Assembly (NCBI GenBank): GCA_900541565.1
Contig: UQKB01000027.1
Coordinates: 1-19,827, forward strand
Length of the DNA stretch: 19,827 nucleotides
Direction: 5' to 3'
Source of the DNA: an uncultured Oscillospiraceae bacterium
GTDB lineage: Bacteria; Bacillota; Clostridia; Oscillospirales; Acutalibacteraceae
Under the pieces are notes generated by a model, which saw nothing but the letters and a program-made list of their open reading frames with translations, searched no databases and was not told the origin of the DNA. The first letter of the stretch is position 1, and each line of letters opens with the position of its first letter. A program made the position numbers and the translations under genes. Below, piece by piece: positions 6,629-14,476 of the stretch.

Positions 6629-9600
6629 ATACTGCAATGGCAGCCGTAGCCGTTCCCGATGCGAGCAGCAGGGCAAGCCACAAGGTCATATTGCTGCCAT
6701 CGCCGGTTTGCGGACTATTGCTGTCTTTATCCGCATTGCCGTTTTGTTCGTCGGAGTCCGTAGGATCGGTCGGGTCAGTTGGATCGGTCGGATTGGTTGG
6801 GTCGGTCGGGTCAGTCGGATCGGTTGGATTGGTTGGGTCAGTCGGGGCGGTTGGATCGGTCGGATTGGTTGGATCGGTCGGATTGGTTGGGTCGGTCGGG
6901 TCGGTTGGATCGGTCGGATCTGTCGGGTCGGTCGGATTGGTTGGATCGGTCGGGTCGGTTGGATCGGTCGGATCTGTCGGGTCGGTTGGATCGGTCGGAT
7001 TGGTTGGGTTGGTTGGGTCGGTCGGATCTGTCGGGTCGGTCGGGTCTGTTGGATCGGTCGGATCTGTCGGGTCGGTCGGGTCGGTCGGATCGGTCGGATT
7101 GGTTGGATCGGTCGGGTCGGTCGGATCTGTCGGGTCAGTCGGGTCGGTTGGATCGGTCGGGTCGGTCGGATCGGTCGGATCGGTCGGGTCGGTCGGATTG
7201 GTTGGATCGGTTGGATCTGTCGGGTCAGTCGGATTGGTTGGATTGGTCGGATTGGTTGGATCGGTTGGGTCGGTTGGGTCGTCGGTTGCACTGAAATAGA
7301 GCTTATCCTCGGTGAATGTCCTTACAATCACCGTTTCCTCTGTAAACGGTGAGCCTTCGATCTCGGACGCGTCAGCGTCCATCTTATCCCAATCCAGATC
7401 CCATGTATCCTCATTGACCATCCAGTCATCCAGAACACCCATGGTGATCTCGGCGCTTTCAGGGCGGGCGATAAGCTCGCCCTCGTAGTAGAGGCTGTCC
7501 GTATATCCCGCCGCAGCTATAGTTCCGCCCGAGATGATAATGTTGCCGCCGGTGTTGTCTGAGCCCTTCAGCGCGCTGAGGCCGTTTCCGATCCCCTCAT
7601 AGCTCGTATACGCACCATACGCGCCGTCGGCGTGGACATTGCCGCCCTGGATGACGATATCTCCCGCTTTCGCCGCGATAGCGGTGATACCGTCGTCGGC
7701 GCATCCGGCGTTTGCGTTCACAACGGTCTCTTCGCCCGTGATCGTGATATTGCCGGTTTCGCTGAAGATACCACCGGAATACTGCGGGGCAACTCCGTCA
7801 AGGGTGTATGAAGCGCCCGTGGCGGTCACACTGCCGCCGTTTATATTGATATCGTCGTAAACGTAGATGCCGTCTGCGGTTCCGTGCTCTGAAAGCCCCA
7901 CCTCCGCGATGACCTCGCCGCCGTTTATGGTGACACTGCCGGCGTTTATGCCTGCGCTTGCCGCCGCGTCAGGGTCGTCATGATTTACCGCTCTTCCTCC
8001 GAGTGCCTGCACACTGCCGCTTTCAATGGTAATATCGCTGTCTATGTAAATACCGGCGCTGTCGTTTGCCTGATCTCCCCTAGCGTACACCGTCGCGTTT
8101 TCGATCACAACCTCGCTGTAGGCTTCGATGCCGTAGCTGTAAGAGTCAGAGTCCTCGCCCTCATCCACAGCCAGTTTACCCACAGCAGTGACCTCGCCGC
8201 CGGTGATTGTAAGACCGTAGGAATAGATGCCGCTGCTATAAGCGAAGCTGCCCGTCCCCTCGGCGGCAACTATGCCGCTGGTAGCTGTGACTGTGCCGCC
8301 CTCTATGGTGACGTTTCCCATGTCGGAGTATATGCCTATGCTGCTGGCGTTACCGTCTGCGCCCGTGGCTGTAACTTTACTGCCGGTGATGGAGACATCG
8401 CCGCCGGCGTAGATGCCATAGCCTCCCGTCGCCGTTACGTCGCTTTCGCCGGTGATCTTGATAGATGTGTCCGCCCACACAGCGGCGTTTGAGGACGACT
8501 CCGCATATGCTTTTACTGTAGAATTGTTGATCTCGATGCCGCCTTCATATGCATAAAGGGCATGGTGTGAACTGGCGTTCGTCGTTGCTGTCACGGTACT
8601 GCCGTCGATCAATATTCCCTGTTTGGCAGAGATCGGTGCAGATTGATTTGAAACGAGGTTGAGTTCGGCACCGTTTATAACGTTGATGGTCTCGTCTCCA
8701 TCTTCCACAGCGATGCCGTAATTTGCCTCGGCATAAATGCAGCTTGCGATGGAATTTATGGTTAAGGCAACGCCGTCTATCGTTACTTTCTTTGCCCAGA
8801 TGCCCTGCTGTCGCATGTCTCCTACTTCAACAATTTTCAGCGTTCCGCTTCCCTGGAGATAAAGCGCATTTGCTCCTAAGGATATTCCGTATGTATCGGT
8901 TATATTTATCGTATTTTCGCCTACGACATTTACCGTCAGATCGTCGTCTTCTTCAAGGAAGTTTTTGAAAATGCCGCCGTTTATTGTCGTGCCGTCGAGG
9001 GTCAGGGTGCTGCCGTCCCACTTGATGTTGTAGTTATTTTCGTTTGCACCCGTGGTCGTCACCGCGCCGGTGTCGTCCGTCAGGGCGTAGGCGGGGGTTT
9101 CCGCGCTGCCTGAAATGACTTCTCCTCCTATGACGATTTCGGCAGGCTCTGACGGCTTAGGGTCAGGTTCTCCCGTGCCGGACGCGGTGACGGTGAGATC
9201 AACCGATTGAAACGCGCTGGCATAATCGGTTTTGCAATCGCCGTTGTACTGCTCGGTGAACACATGCAGGGTATAGCTGCCCTCCGCAAGGCCGGTTGGG
9301 ATGGTAATTTCCAGGCTGCCGTCCGCGCCGTCCGGCTGTGCTACCCGTCCGTAATACAGCACATCGCCATCGGATTTGTTTGTGATAATGGCCGAGATAT
9401 ATTCATTTTCTCCCGTCTCTGCCCCCGTATAGTTGAGCGCAATGGTATCGCCGGGTTTTCCGCCGGCGCTCGGTTCTGTTACCTTAAACTCGCGGCTGCT
9501 GTCCAAAAGGGTCAGCTTCCATTCGTTTCCGTCATAATCGCTCACTACCGCTAGACCTGTGTCCATGCCGCTGACGGACTTGCCGCCTGCAGCGGCGGAG

Positions 9601-10331
9601 GTGAAGAGAACAGAGCTTGTATCTAAGTTAAAAGCCGGGCGCGCTCCTAAGTTTGCATTCAAATTGTTGGCCATCACGGTACCATCATATAGGACGAAAC
9701 CGGCACCGCTCCAATCTCCTGCTTTGGCGCTGGGCGAGCGAAGCCACCACATGTCCGAAGCCTTTCGCGCATTGTTATCTGTAAAGCCGTATGCGCTGTT
9801 TTCCACTTCCTCCGCTGAAAGGAAAAATACCTTATCCCCGTTTAGGATATTTTCAGAAGCGACAAAATGATCGGGTGGGGCGCTGATGCTAGTATGAGCG
9901 CCATCGCTTTTCGTGGTCGCCAAAACGGCGGCCTGCTCTGCGGCGCTGAAGCCGTTGTTGTAAAAATCCTCGCACCAGACTTTCGCGTCGCTGTCCTGCC
10001 ATGCATCACTGATTGTATCACTGTCAAAACTTGTTTCTCCTAATAGCCCCTCGGACAATAGGAACAGCCCGTCATTCCCGTTGTTGGCTGTATTATCCAG
10101 CACACGCCATTTGATGGGGACGGAAGCCGTATTGTCGTCCAGGGCCGTCCAGTTGCCAAAGTAGATATAGTCATACCCGGCGGTGCTGTCATAGCCGCTG
10201 ATGCTGTCTATGCCAAGCTGAATCGCCTTGCCTGTGTCCGTCCCCGCAGCAAATACTGCCGTTTGCGGGCAGAGGGAGAAGAGCAGCGCGCCGCAAAGCA
10301 GCAGGCTTAATAAACGTCTTTTCTTTCTCAT
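6600..10331 (-). CDS. Large sortase-anchored surface protein: DUF6273, beta-helix repeats, PT-rich stalk
   Basis: A 1243-residue secreted protein. Residues 1-29 are a signal peptide (MRKKRR, hydrophobic core, TAVFAA cleavage region). Residues about 55-240 resemble a DUF6273 domain (IKWRVLD, MWWLRSP, GARPAFNLD). About 280-385 looks like an immunoglobulin-like domain. About 400-955 contains many degenerate units such as ITGGEVTAVG and IEGGTVTATSG, typical of parallel beta-helix or carbohydrate-binding (DUF4353-like) surface proteins. About 1017-1191 is a Pro-Thr stalk of about 58 D/N-P-T triplets. The C-terminus has SPQTG (1206-1210), a hydrophobic span and GRRKKREH, a cell-wall sorting signal with S in place of the L of LPXTG. 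The start is ATG 10331 with GGAGG (10339-10343) 7 nt upstream. It overlaps the preceding small gene by ATGA. It probably acts in adhesion or glycan contact; the ligand is unknown. The reading frame is intact along 3.7 kb. Confidence 0.9.
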   Translation of the reverse strand: MRKKRRLLSLLLCGALLFSLCPQTAVFAAGTDTGKAIQLGIDSISGYDSTAGYDYIYFGNWTALDDNTASVPIKWRVLDNTANNGNDGLFLLSEGLLGETSFDSDTISDAWQDSDAKVWCEDFYNNGFSAAEQAAVLATTKSDGAHTSISAPPDHFVASENILNGDKVFFLSAEEVENSAYGFTDNNARKASDMWWLRSPSAKAGDWSGAGFVLYDGTVMANNLNANLGARPAFNLDTSSVLFTSAAAGGKSVSGMDTGLAVVSDYDGNEWKLTLLDSSREFKVTEPSAGGKPGDTIALNYTGAETGENEYISAIITNKSDGDVLYYGRVAQPDGADGSLEITIPTGLAEGSYTLHVFTEQYNGDCKTDYASAFQSVDLTVTASGTGEPDPKPSEPAEIVIGGEVISGSAETPAYALTDDTGAVTTTGANENNYNIKWDGSTLTLDGTTINGGIFKNFLEEDDDLTVNVVGENTINITDTYGISLGANALYLQGSGTLKIVEVGDMRQQGIWAKKVTIDGVALTINSIASCIYAEANYGIAVEDGDETINVINGAELNLVSNQSAPISAKQGILIDGSTVTATTNASSHHALYAYEGGIEINNSTVKAYAESSSNAAVWADTSIKITGESDVTATGGYGIYAGGDVSITGSKVTATGADGNASSIGIYSDMGNVTIEGGTVTATSGIVAAEGTGSFAYSSGIYSYGLTITGGEVTAVGKLAVDEGEDSDSYSYGIEAYSEVVIENATVYARGDQANDSAGIYIDSDITIESGSVQALGGRAVNHDDPDAAASAGINAGSVTINGGEVIAEVGLSEHGTADGIYVYDDININGGSVTATGASYTLDGVAPQYSGGIFSETGNITITGEETVVNANAGCADDGITAIAAKAGDIVIQGGNVHADGAYGAYTSYEGIGNGLSALKGSDNTGGNIIISGGTIAAAGYTDSLYYEGELIARPESAEITMGVLDDWMVNEDTWDLDWDKMDADASEIEGSPFTEETVIVRTFTEDKLYFSATDDPTDPTDPTNPTNPTNPTDPTDPTDPTNPTDPTDPTDPTDPTDPTDPTDPTDPTDPTDPTNPTDPTDPTDPTDPTDPTDPTDPTDPTDPTNPTNPTDPTDPTDPTDPTDPTDPTNPTDPTDPTDPTDPTDPTNPTDPTNPTDPTAPTDPTNPTDPTDPTDPTNPTDPTDPTDPTDSDEQNGNADKDSNSPQTGDGSNMTLWLALLLASGTATAAIAVYGRRKKREH
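6761..7281 (-). repeat. 9-bp tandem repeat encoding about 58 (D/N)PT triplets
   Basis: About 520 bp of 9-bp units such as GGATCGGTC, GGGTCGGTC and GGATTGGTT on the given strand, encoding Asp-Pro-Thr and Asn-Pro-Thr (one Ala-Pro-Thr). Third positions vary, so the repeat is protein-selected as well as DNA-repetitive. Whole-unit gain or loss keeps frame and changes stalk length. Because 9 is a multiple of 3, most other frames are open here too; those are artefacts. Repeat number from short reads should be treated as approximate. Confidence 0.95.
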
Positions 10332-10663
10332 GTTGTTTCCTCCTTCTTCATATTTGTTTTCGCTTGTTCCGGCTTTGCACCGGAGCACATTTTTTCGTTG
10401 TGGCAAACACCCAGCAGGGAGCCGCGGGGCTGGCGAAAGTAGACGCAGGAACCGCAGTCAATGCACCTTGGCTCACCCCCCGCCGGCTCGCTGTAGCGGC
10501 AGGCGTCCTCAATAGTCAGCAGGATGGGACGCCCTTCCGGAGTGTATGCCGGGTTTTCGATGAGGCCGCTGTAATCCTCCAGATATTTTTGGGAACGTTC
10601 CTCCCAATACATGGGGATATCCAGAATGGTTCCCTCAATCTCGTATCGTTTGACCTTCTCCAT
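10328..10663 (-). CDS. Small six-cysteine protein coupled to the surface protein
   Basis: A 111-residue protein I do not recognise by name. The first half (MEKVKRYEIEGTILDIPMYW...) is mixed. The second half holds six cysteines at 55, 67, 70, 73, 87 and 93, including C-x2-C-x2-C (CIDCGSC), followed by VYFRQPRGSLLGVC; this pattern suggests a zinc or iron-sulfur site. The tail is Lys/Glu rich. There is no signal peptide, so it should stay in the cytoplasm. The start at ATG 10663 has AGGGGG 9 nt upstream; a longer frame to 10753 lacks such a site. Its stop overlaps the surface-protein start as ATGA, implying translational coupling. A regulatory or assembly role toward the surface protein is inference. 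Confidence 0.75.
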   Translation of the reverse strand: MEKVKRYEIEGTILDIPMYWEERSQKYLEDYSGLIENPAYTPEGRPILLTIEDACRYSEPAGGEPRCIDCGSCVYFRQPRGSLLGVCHNEKMCSGAKPEQAKTNMKKEETT

Positions 10664-10770
10664 TTCTCTCAGCCCCCTTCTTTTCTCTACGGCGCGGGCA
10701 GAGTGCTGTGCGGGAGTCGTGGATACACACGCTGTAAACACCCCCTCTCCCAAAGCGTCAAATTCGTTGC

Positions 10771-10820
10771 AATAGAAAAAGAGCGCGCCGCAGCCGCGGA
10801 TAAACCGCAGGTGCAGCGCG
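10771..10820 (-). terminator. Leader hairpin 2, terminator-like
   Basis: Sixteen-base arms (10784-10799 and 10805-10820, about 13 of 16 matched) form a GC-rich stem, followed leftward by TCTTTTTC. It lies in the untranslated leader between the predicted promoter at 11005 and the six-cysteine gene, about 110 bp before that start codon. It could be an attenuator, or could block read-through from upstream. Confidence 0.55.
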
Positions 10821-10855
10821 TCCTTTTACACGTCATTATGAAATTATGCGCAGGG

Positions 10856-10882
10856 AAAAAGGATAGGCTCATCCTGCCTATC
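10856..10882 (-). terminator. Leader hairpin 1, terminator-like
   Basis: GATAGGC (10862-10868) pairs with GCCTATC (10876-10882) around a 7-nt loop, and leftward transcripts then read CTTTTT. The 7-bp stem is short. Together with the hairpin at 10784-10820 it makes two terminator-like structures in one leader. Confidence 0.5.
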
Positions 10883-11004
10883 TGTCTAATGATAGAAAAT
10901 CCATCCCATTGGTTAAGGACTTTTTTATCAGTTTTCATCTATCATCCCTGCTCTCCTTCGGTAAATCCTGTCTTCACATGTCTGTGCTATATTTTCACAC
11001 CTTT

Positions 11005-11033
11005 ATTATACCGAAGGAAAATCGGGATTTCTA
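11005..11033 (-). promoter_or_regulatory. Predicted promoter of the six-cysteine/surface-protein operon
   Basis: Leftward -10 TATAAT (11010-11005) is perfect. 17 nt upstream is a weak -35, TAGAAA (11033-11028). A CGGG...CCCG dyad (11023-11040) overlaps the -35. A strong -10 with a poor -35 under a dyad suits activator dependence, and a LuxR-type regulator gene lies next door; that link is inference. The stretch 10664-11089 otherwise holds no convincing gene. An 83-codon frame at 10687-10938 runs through both leader hairpins and looks spurious, though a short leader peptide starting there cannot be excluded. Confidence 0.55.
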
Positions 11034-11061
11034 TTACCCGTTTTGACCCCTGAAATGGGTG

Positions 11062-11089
11062 ATGCCCGCGGAATTCCACGGGCATTTTT
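11062..11089 (+). terminator. Hairpin with T-run just after the LuxR pseudogene
   Basis: ATGCCCGCGG (11062-11071) and CCACGGGCAT (11076-11085) form a 10-bp stem with one mismatch. The T-run TTTTT follows on the rightward strand. For the leftward LuxR-type gene ending at 11090 it is a stem without a T-tail. No rightward gene is visible upstream, so its role is unclear. Confidence 0.5.
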
Positions 11090-12284
11090 CTATTGCAGCA
11101 TATATTGTTTCAGTTCTTTTCTTGTTTCCACGTTTAATTTTCTCATTGCTTCGGAGATGTGGCTTTTGACCGTATTGGCCGATATATTCAGGTGTACCGC
11201 GATCTCCTGGTTGGTCCAGTCGCGGGCGGCAAGCATGGCGATGGCAAACTCCGTTGTGGTTAGGTCGTCTGCCACATCGTGCCCGGTGATCGGGTTATGA
11301 ACTCTACGCCATCCGGAAGAGAAACGATAGGTGATGTCGATGATCCGCTTAAAGTCCTTCGGCCATTTTGGTTTAATGACCGCCTCCAGCATTGCTCCCA
11401 AAAGTCCATGATGTTCTCCGAAGTCTTCGATGAGATCGTCTGGCCGGGCGATTTCCCACGCCGTCAGAAGATGGGCCTCAGCACTGTCCGGCTGTTTTAG
11501 GCTCATATAGTCCATTACCGCTACCAAATGTAAGTAGATAGCGGGGATTGGGTATCGCGCCGCGCCCATGGCAAGGGTAGCCTCCACGATGCCCGCACTG
11601 TGTGCATACTCCTCTTTCAGATAGAGGTAGTGGGCCTGCACATACAGGGCAAATGCCCGAAGTCCCGGCGGCAACAGAGGCAGGAAACTATCGACCTCTG
11701 GCATTTCCTTTGGCAGCGGCAAATGGAGTAACACCGCCCCGGTCGACGCAATAAAAGCCGATGCCGCCCGAAACTGAGGCGATTGCTCTCCTGCGGCGGC
11801 AAGGGAGGCATTCAGTTCCCCCAAAGCAAATCTGGCCTTCGGTATCTGTCCGATGGAAAGATTGGCATAAGCGTAGATCAGGCAGGCGGAGAGCCGCGCC
11901 CCCATATCAGGACTGGTGAGATAAGATTCTACTTCTTTTGCCGCTTCCTCCGGCCGACCGCTGAAATAGTAATACTCTGCCATGGCAATATCCCGCTGAG
12001 GCCCGCAGTCATTGCTTCCACAGCCTCCCGGCAGTGTCCCGGAGCAAAGGCCGTATTCATCAGTGGCATGAGGTTTGTGTGGTCAAGCAGACTGCCGGAG
12101 CGGATGTTGCCTGTCGCCGCATCCGTCGCGGATCGCCGGGTTTCTCTGCATCGTCTGGGATCGCCCAGGACTTTCCAAACCTCTGTGCGCCGGGAATACG
12201 CCCCTCGGCACAGTATTGATTGATCCTCCGTTCGGACACGCCCCATTTTTCTGCCGCCTCCCGGATAGAGAGATAACTTTTCAT
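11090..12284 (-). pseudogene. LuxR-type regulator with excisionase-like N-terminus, double frameshift
   Basis: Three collinear pieces in different frames form one protein. Piece 1 (ATG 12284, SD-like AGGCGGTGG upstream) is a MerR/excisionase-like helix-turn-helix: MKSYLSIREAAEKWGVSERR ... GRIPGAQRFGKSWAIP. Piece 2 carries LLDHTNLMPLMNTAFAPG. Piece 3 (ATG 11983 downward, 297 residues) is a helical repeat region ending in a LuxR/GerE helix-turn-helix (LTTTEFAIAMLAARDWTNQE, then VHLNISANTVKSHISEAMRK). Frame changes fall at the GG at 12123-12124 and the GGG at 12002-12004. One extra G at each restores about 398 residues with smooth junctions (DPRR-DAATG and TAG-PQRDIAMAE). As read, the N-terminal helix-turn-helix is cut off after 74 residues, and the LuxR part could only be made by internal initiation. 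It probably once regulated the adjacent surface-protein operon (inference). Confidence 0.8.
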
Positions 12285-12348
12285 TCTGCCACCGCCTTTC
12301 AAAAGGGTAATACCTCTATTAAACGCATCATTGGCAAATGTTTTTTAT

Positions 12349-12377
12349 ATTATATACGAATATTCGTAGATTTTCAA
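12349..12377 (-). promoter_or_regulatory. Promoter of the LuxR-type regulator
   Basis: Leftward -35 TTGAAA (12377-12372), a spacer of exactly 17 nt and a perfect -10 TATAAT (12354-12349). Transcription would start near 12342, about 58 nt before the start codon. The promoter is intact although the gene is broken. Confidence 0.85.
12355..12368. promoter_or_regulatory. Palindromic operator TACGAATATTCGTA inside the promoter spacer
   Basis: A perfect 14-bp palindrome fills most of the -10/-35 spacer of the LuxR-type gene. A repressor bound here would block RNA polymerase, so autoregulation or control by a partner is likely. I did not see a second copy in the window. Confidence 0.65.
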
Positions 12378-12424
12378 GTTTTTTCTAGATGGCAAGCAAT
12401 GCAAACAATATATATGTTTTGCAA

Positions 12425-12450
12425 TTTTGGTCGGATTTCATCGACCAAAA
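12425..12450. other. Inverted repeat TTTTGGTCG...CGACCAAAA
   Basis: Perfect 9-bp arms (12425-12433 and 12442-12450), extendable outward with one bulge (GCA-TTTTGGTCG). There is no T-run. It lies upstream of the LuxR-type promoter and could be an operator or an element-end structure. The rest of 12285-12736 contains the promoter above, a terminator at 12545 and no gene that I can support. Confidence 0.45.
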
Positions 12451-12544
12451 TGCTTGTTGTGGAATAACCCCAAGCCCCCAAGATCTCCACCTTCGGTGAC
12501 GGCCACGCGCCCTGCGGACGCTGAAAATTTGAAAAAGCAAAAGA

Positions 12545-12585
12545 AAAACTCTATGCAAATGGTTACTCCATTCACATAGAGTTTT
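12545..12585. terminator. Hairpin terminator right of the accessory island
   Basis: AAAACTCTATG (12545-12555) pairs with CATAGAGTTTT (12575-12585), with an inner ATGG/CCAT pairing. T-rich tracts follow on both strands. It lies 152 bp past the stop of the second ABC gene and probably ends that leftward operon, shielding the island. Confidence 0.7.
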
Positions 12586-12736
12586 CTTGTTTCCCGTTCA
12601 CTTGGCATAGGTCAGTATTTTTGCAATCCTTCTTTATGTTCTTCTGCCATTTGACCGGTCCTTTTTATAGAAATAAAAAAACCATGTAAGGGAACGCCTG
12701 CTCTATATTCAAACAGGGAAAGCTTTCCGGCGGCAT

Positions 12737-14476
12737 CTACCCATTGTGGATTGCCCAGCTTTGGCTTTCTGTCTGGAGCTTGACCATATGGGTGTAAATT
12801 CCATTTTGTGCAAGCAGCGTTTCAGGAGGACCCTGTTCGGCAACGTGGCCACCGGACAGGACAACAATCTTGTCTGCACCCGCGACGGTACGCATGCGGT
12901 GTGCGATGACGAGTACGGTCTTATTTTGAATTAAGCGGGACAGGGCCGATTGGATCAGGGTTTCGTTTTCCACATCCAAAGAGGCAGTGGCTTCATCCAG
13001 AAGGATAATGGGAGCGTCTTTCAAAAACGCCCGGGCGATGGAGATGCGCTGGCGTTCACCGCCTGAAAGCTCGCAACCGTTTTCGCCAATTTGACTGTTC
13101 CACTTTTCAGGCAGTTTTTCGGCAAATTCGTCACAGTTTGCAAGCTTTGCGGCCGCCAGCACCTCTTCGTCTGTGGCGTCTTTTCTTCCTATGCGGATAT
13201 TTTCCAGAATGGTATTGTTAAACAGGGTTACGTCCTGAAAGACGATGGAGTAAAGGGATAGCAAGGTTTCCGGATCAACATATGCAATGTCCATGCCGCC
13301 TACGGTGATCTTCCCTCTGTCTGCATCCCAAAAGCGGGCGGCAAGGCGGGACACCGTTGTTTTTCCGCCGCCGGAAGGCCCGACAAGCGCAGTGACTTCC
13401 CCTTGCTTTGCAGTAAAGCTTACGTCTGAAAGCACCGTTTCGTTTCGATTGTAGGAAAAACCCACATGCTGGAATACGATGTCGGATCCTTTATTGGAAA
13501 GGCGGCTTTCGCCCGTTTGGACCGGATGGTCTAAAATTTCGTTCATGCGGGCAATATTTGTCCGTGTGCTGATGACTGCTGCCAGATTTTGCAGGGCGCC
13601 CTGCAGCGGGTCGTAAAATCTTGATACGACCAGCAAAAACAGAAAGAAGGTCATAATATCCAGCGTTCCCTGTAGGAGCAATATGGCGCCTACCAAAGCT
13701 ACCGTGGCAATGCCAAGCTTTAAAAGCAGGGAGGCGGAAACCACAAACACGGCCGTTCCAAATTCGCTGATTACGGCGCGGTGCTCTACCGCTTTGATTT
13801 TTTGATTCAGCCCGGTCAGATAAGCTTCTTCTGCGTTGCAGGACTTTAGATCGCGCACAGTTTCAATGCATTCCTGAATGCCATCGGCACAGGCCATTTT
13901 TGCGCGCATGGATTTTTGGCTGAGCGCCTCTTGCACCTTTGCAGAAAACCAGACGATAGCAAACGAAACGGGCAGCACCCAAAGTGCAGCCAGTGTCATG
14001 CGCCAGTCAAAGAAAAACAGACTGATGGCGACAAGCACGGTAGAGGCCATTGCGCCAAACAGTTCAGGAATAAAATGGGAAAAGCTCTGTTCCAGAAATG
14101 TACAGTCTGCCATAATGGTGCTGGTTAGGTCGGCAAGGTCCTTTTTCCCGAAAAAGGACAACGGGATCTTGCGCAGCTTTTCTGCCAGAGAAATACGCCG
14201 GACGCCGCTTTCCCGGTAGGTGGCAAAATACGTGGCGTTGTATTGAAACCATGTGGTCAGGATGATCAGTAAGATGCAGACAGTGCAGCCTGCAATATAA
14301 AACACGGTTTTTTCCCCACTTACGCTGCCTTGGATCAGGTCATTAACCAATGCGTACAGCAGCCCCACCGGGAACATAAAGGAAATATTCTGCAGCGCAC
14401 AGGCGATACAACCCTTGACCAGGTCCTTTGCGCCCTGTTCTGACAGCGCGTACTTTTTTTGTAGTCGTTTAATCAT
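12737..14476 (-). CDS. ABC exporter half-transporter (permease-ATPase), second subunit
   Basis: A 579-residue type-IV ABC half-transporter. An N-terminal six-helix membrane domain (about 20-300) is joined to an ATPase domain with Walker A GPSGGGKTT (366-374), signature LSGGERQRISIAR (from 470), Walker B IILLDEATASLD (490-501) and switch His526. All catalytic residues are present. It overlaps the preceding ABC gene by 8 bp (AATGATTAA), so the two are translationally coupled and likely assemble as a heterodimer. The membrane-domain text (TSTIMADCTFLEQSFSHFIP) and the arrangement resemble the YbtP/YbtQ-IrtA/IrtB-like group found in many Clostridia beside a TetR regulator. The substrate is unknown; drug, peptide or siderophore are all possible. 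Control is presumably by the TetR repressor at 16307. Confidence 0.93.
   Translation of the reverse strand: MIKRLQKKYALSEQGAKDLVKGCIACALQNISFMFPVGLLYALVNDLIQGSVSGEKTVFYIAGCTVCILLIILTTWFQYNATYFATYRESGVRRISLAEKLRKIPLSFFGKKDLADLTSTIMADCTFLEQSFSHFIPELFGAMASTVLVAISLFFFDWRMTLAALWVLPVSFAIVWFSAKVQEALSQKSMRAKMACADGIQECIETVRDLKSCNAEEAYLTGLNQKIKAVEHRAVISEFGTAVFVVSASLLLKLGIATVALVGAILLLQGTLDIMTFFLFLLVVSRFYDPLQGALQNLAAVISTRTNIARMNEILDHPVQTGESRLSNKGSDIVFQHVGFSYNRNETVLSDVSFTAKQGEVTALVGPSGGGKTTVSRLAARFWDADRGKITVGGMDIAYVDPETLLSLYSIVFQDVTLFNNTILENIRIGRKDATDEEVLAAAKLANCDEFAEKLPEKWNSQIGENGCELSGGERQRISIARAFLKDAPIILLDEATASLDVENETLIQSALSRLIQNKTVLVIAHRMRTVAGADKIVVLSGGHVAEQGPPETLLAQNGIYTHMVKLQTESQSWAIHNG

Noticed and set aside
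6637..7299. Rightward ORF of Ser-Val-Gly repeats and other long frames across the PT repeat
   Set aside because: A 9-bp repeat without stops keeps most frames open. The leftward frame continues into a signal-peptide and sorting-signal protein, and the others have no start signal or domain context.
10687..10938. Leftward 83-codon frame upstream of the six-cysteine gene
   Set aside because: It runs through two terminator-like hairpins, its composition is not protein-like at the end, and the ribosome-binding site is 12 nt away. It is treated as leader, though a short leader peptide is possible.
12717..12728. Palindrome GGAAAGCTTTCC after the second ABC gene
   Set aside because: It has no loop-and-T-run layout and no promoter nearby; it is likely chance or a minor structure.
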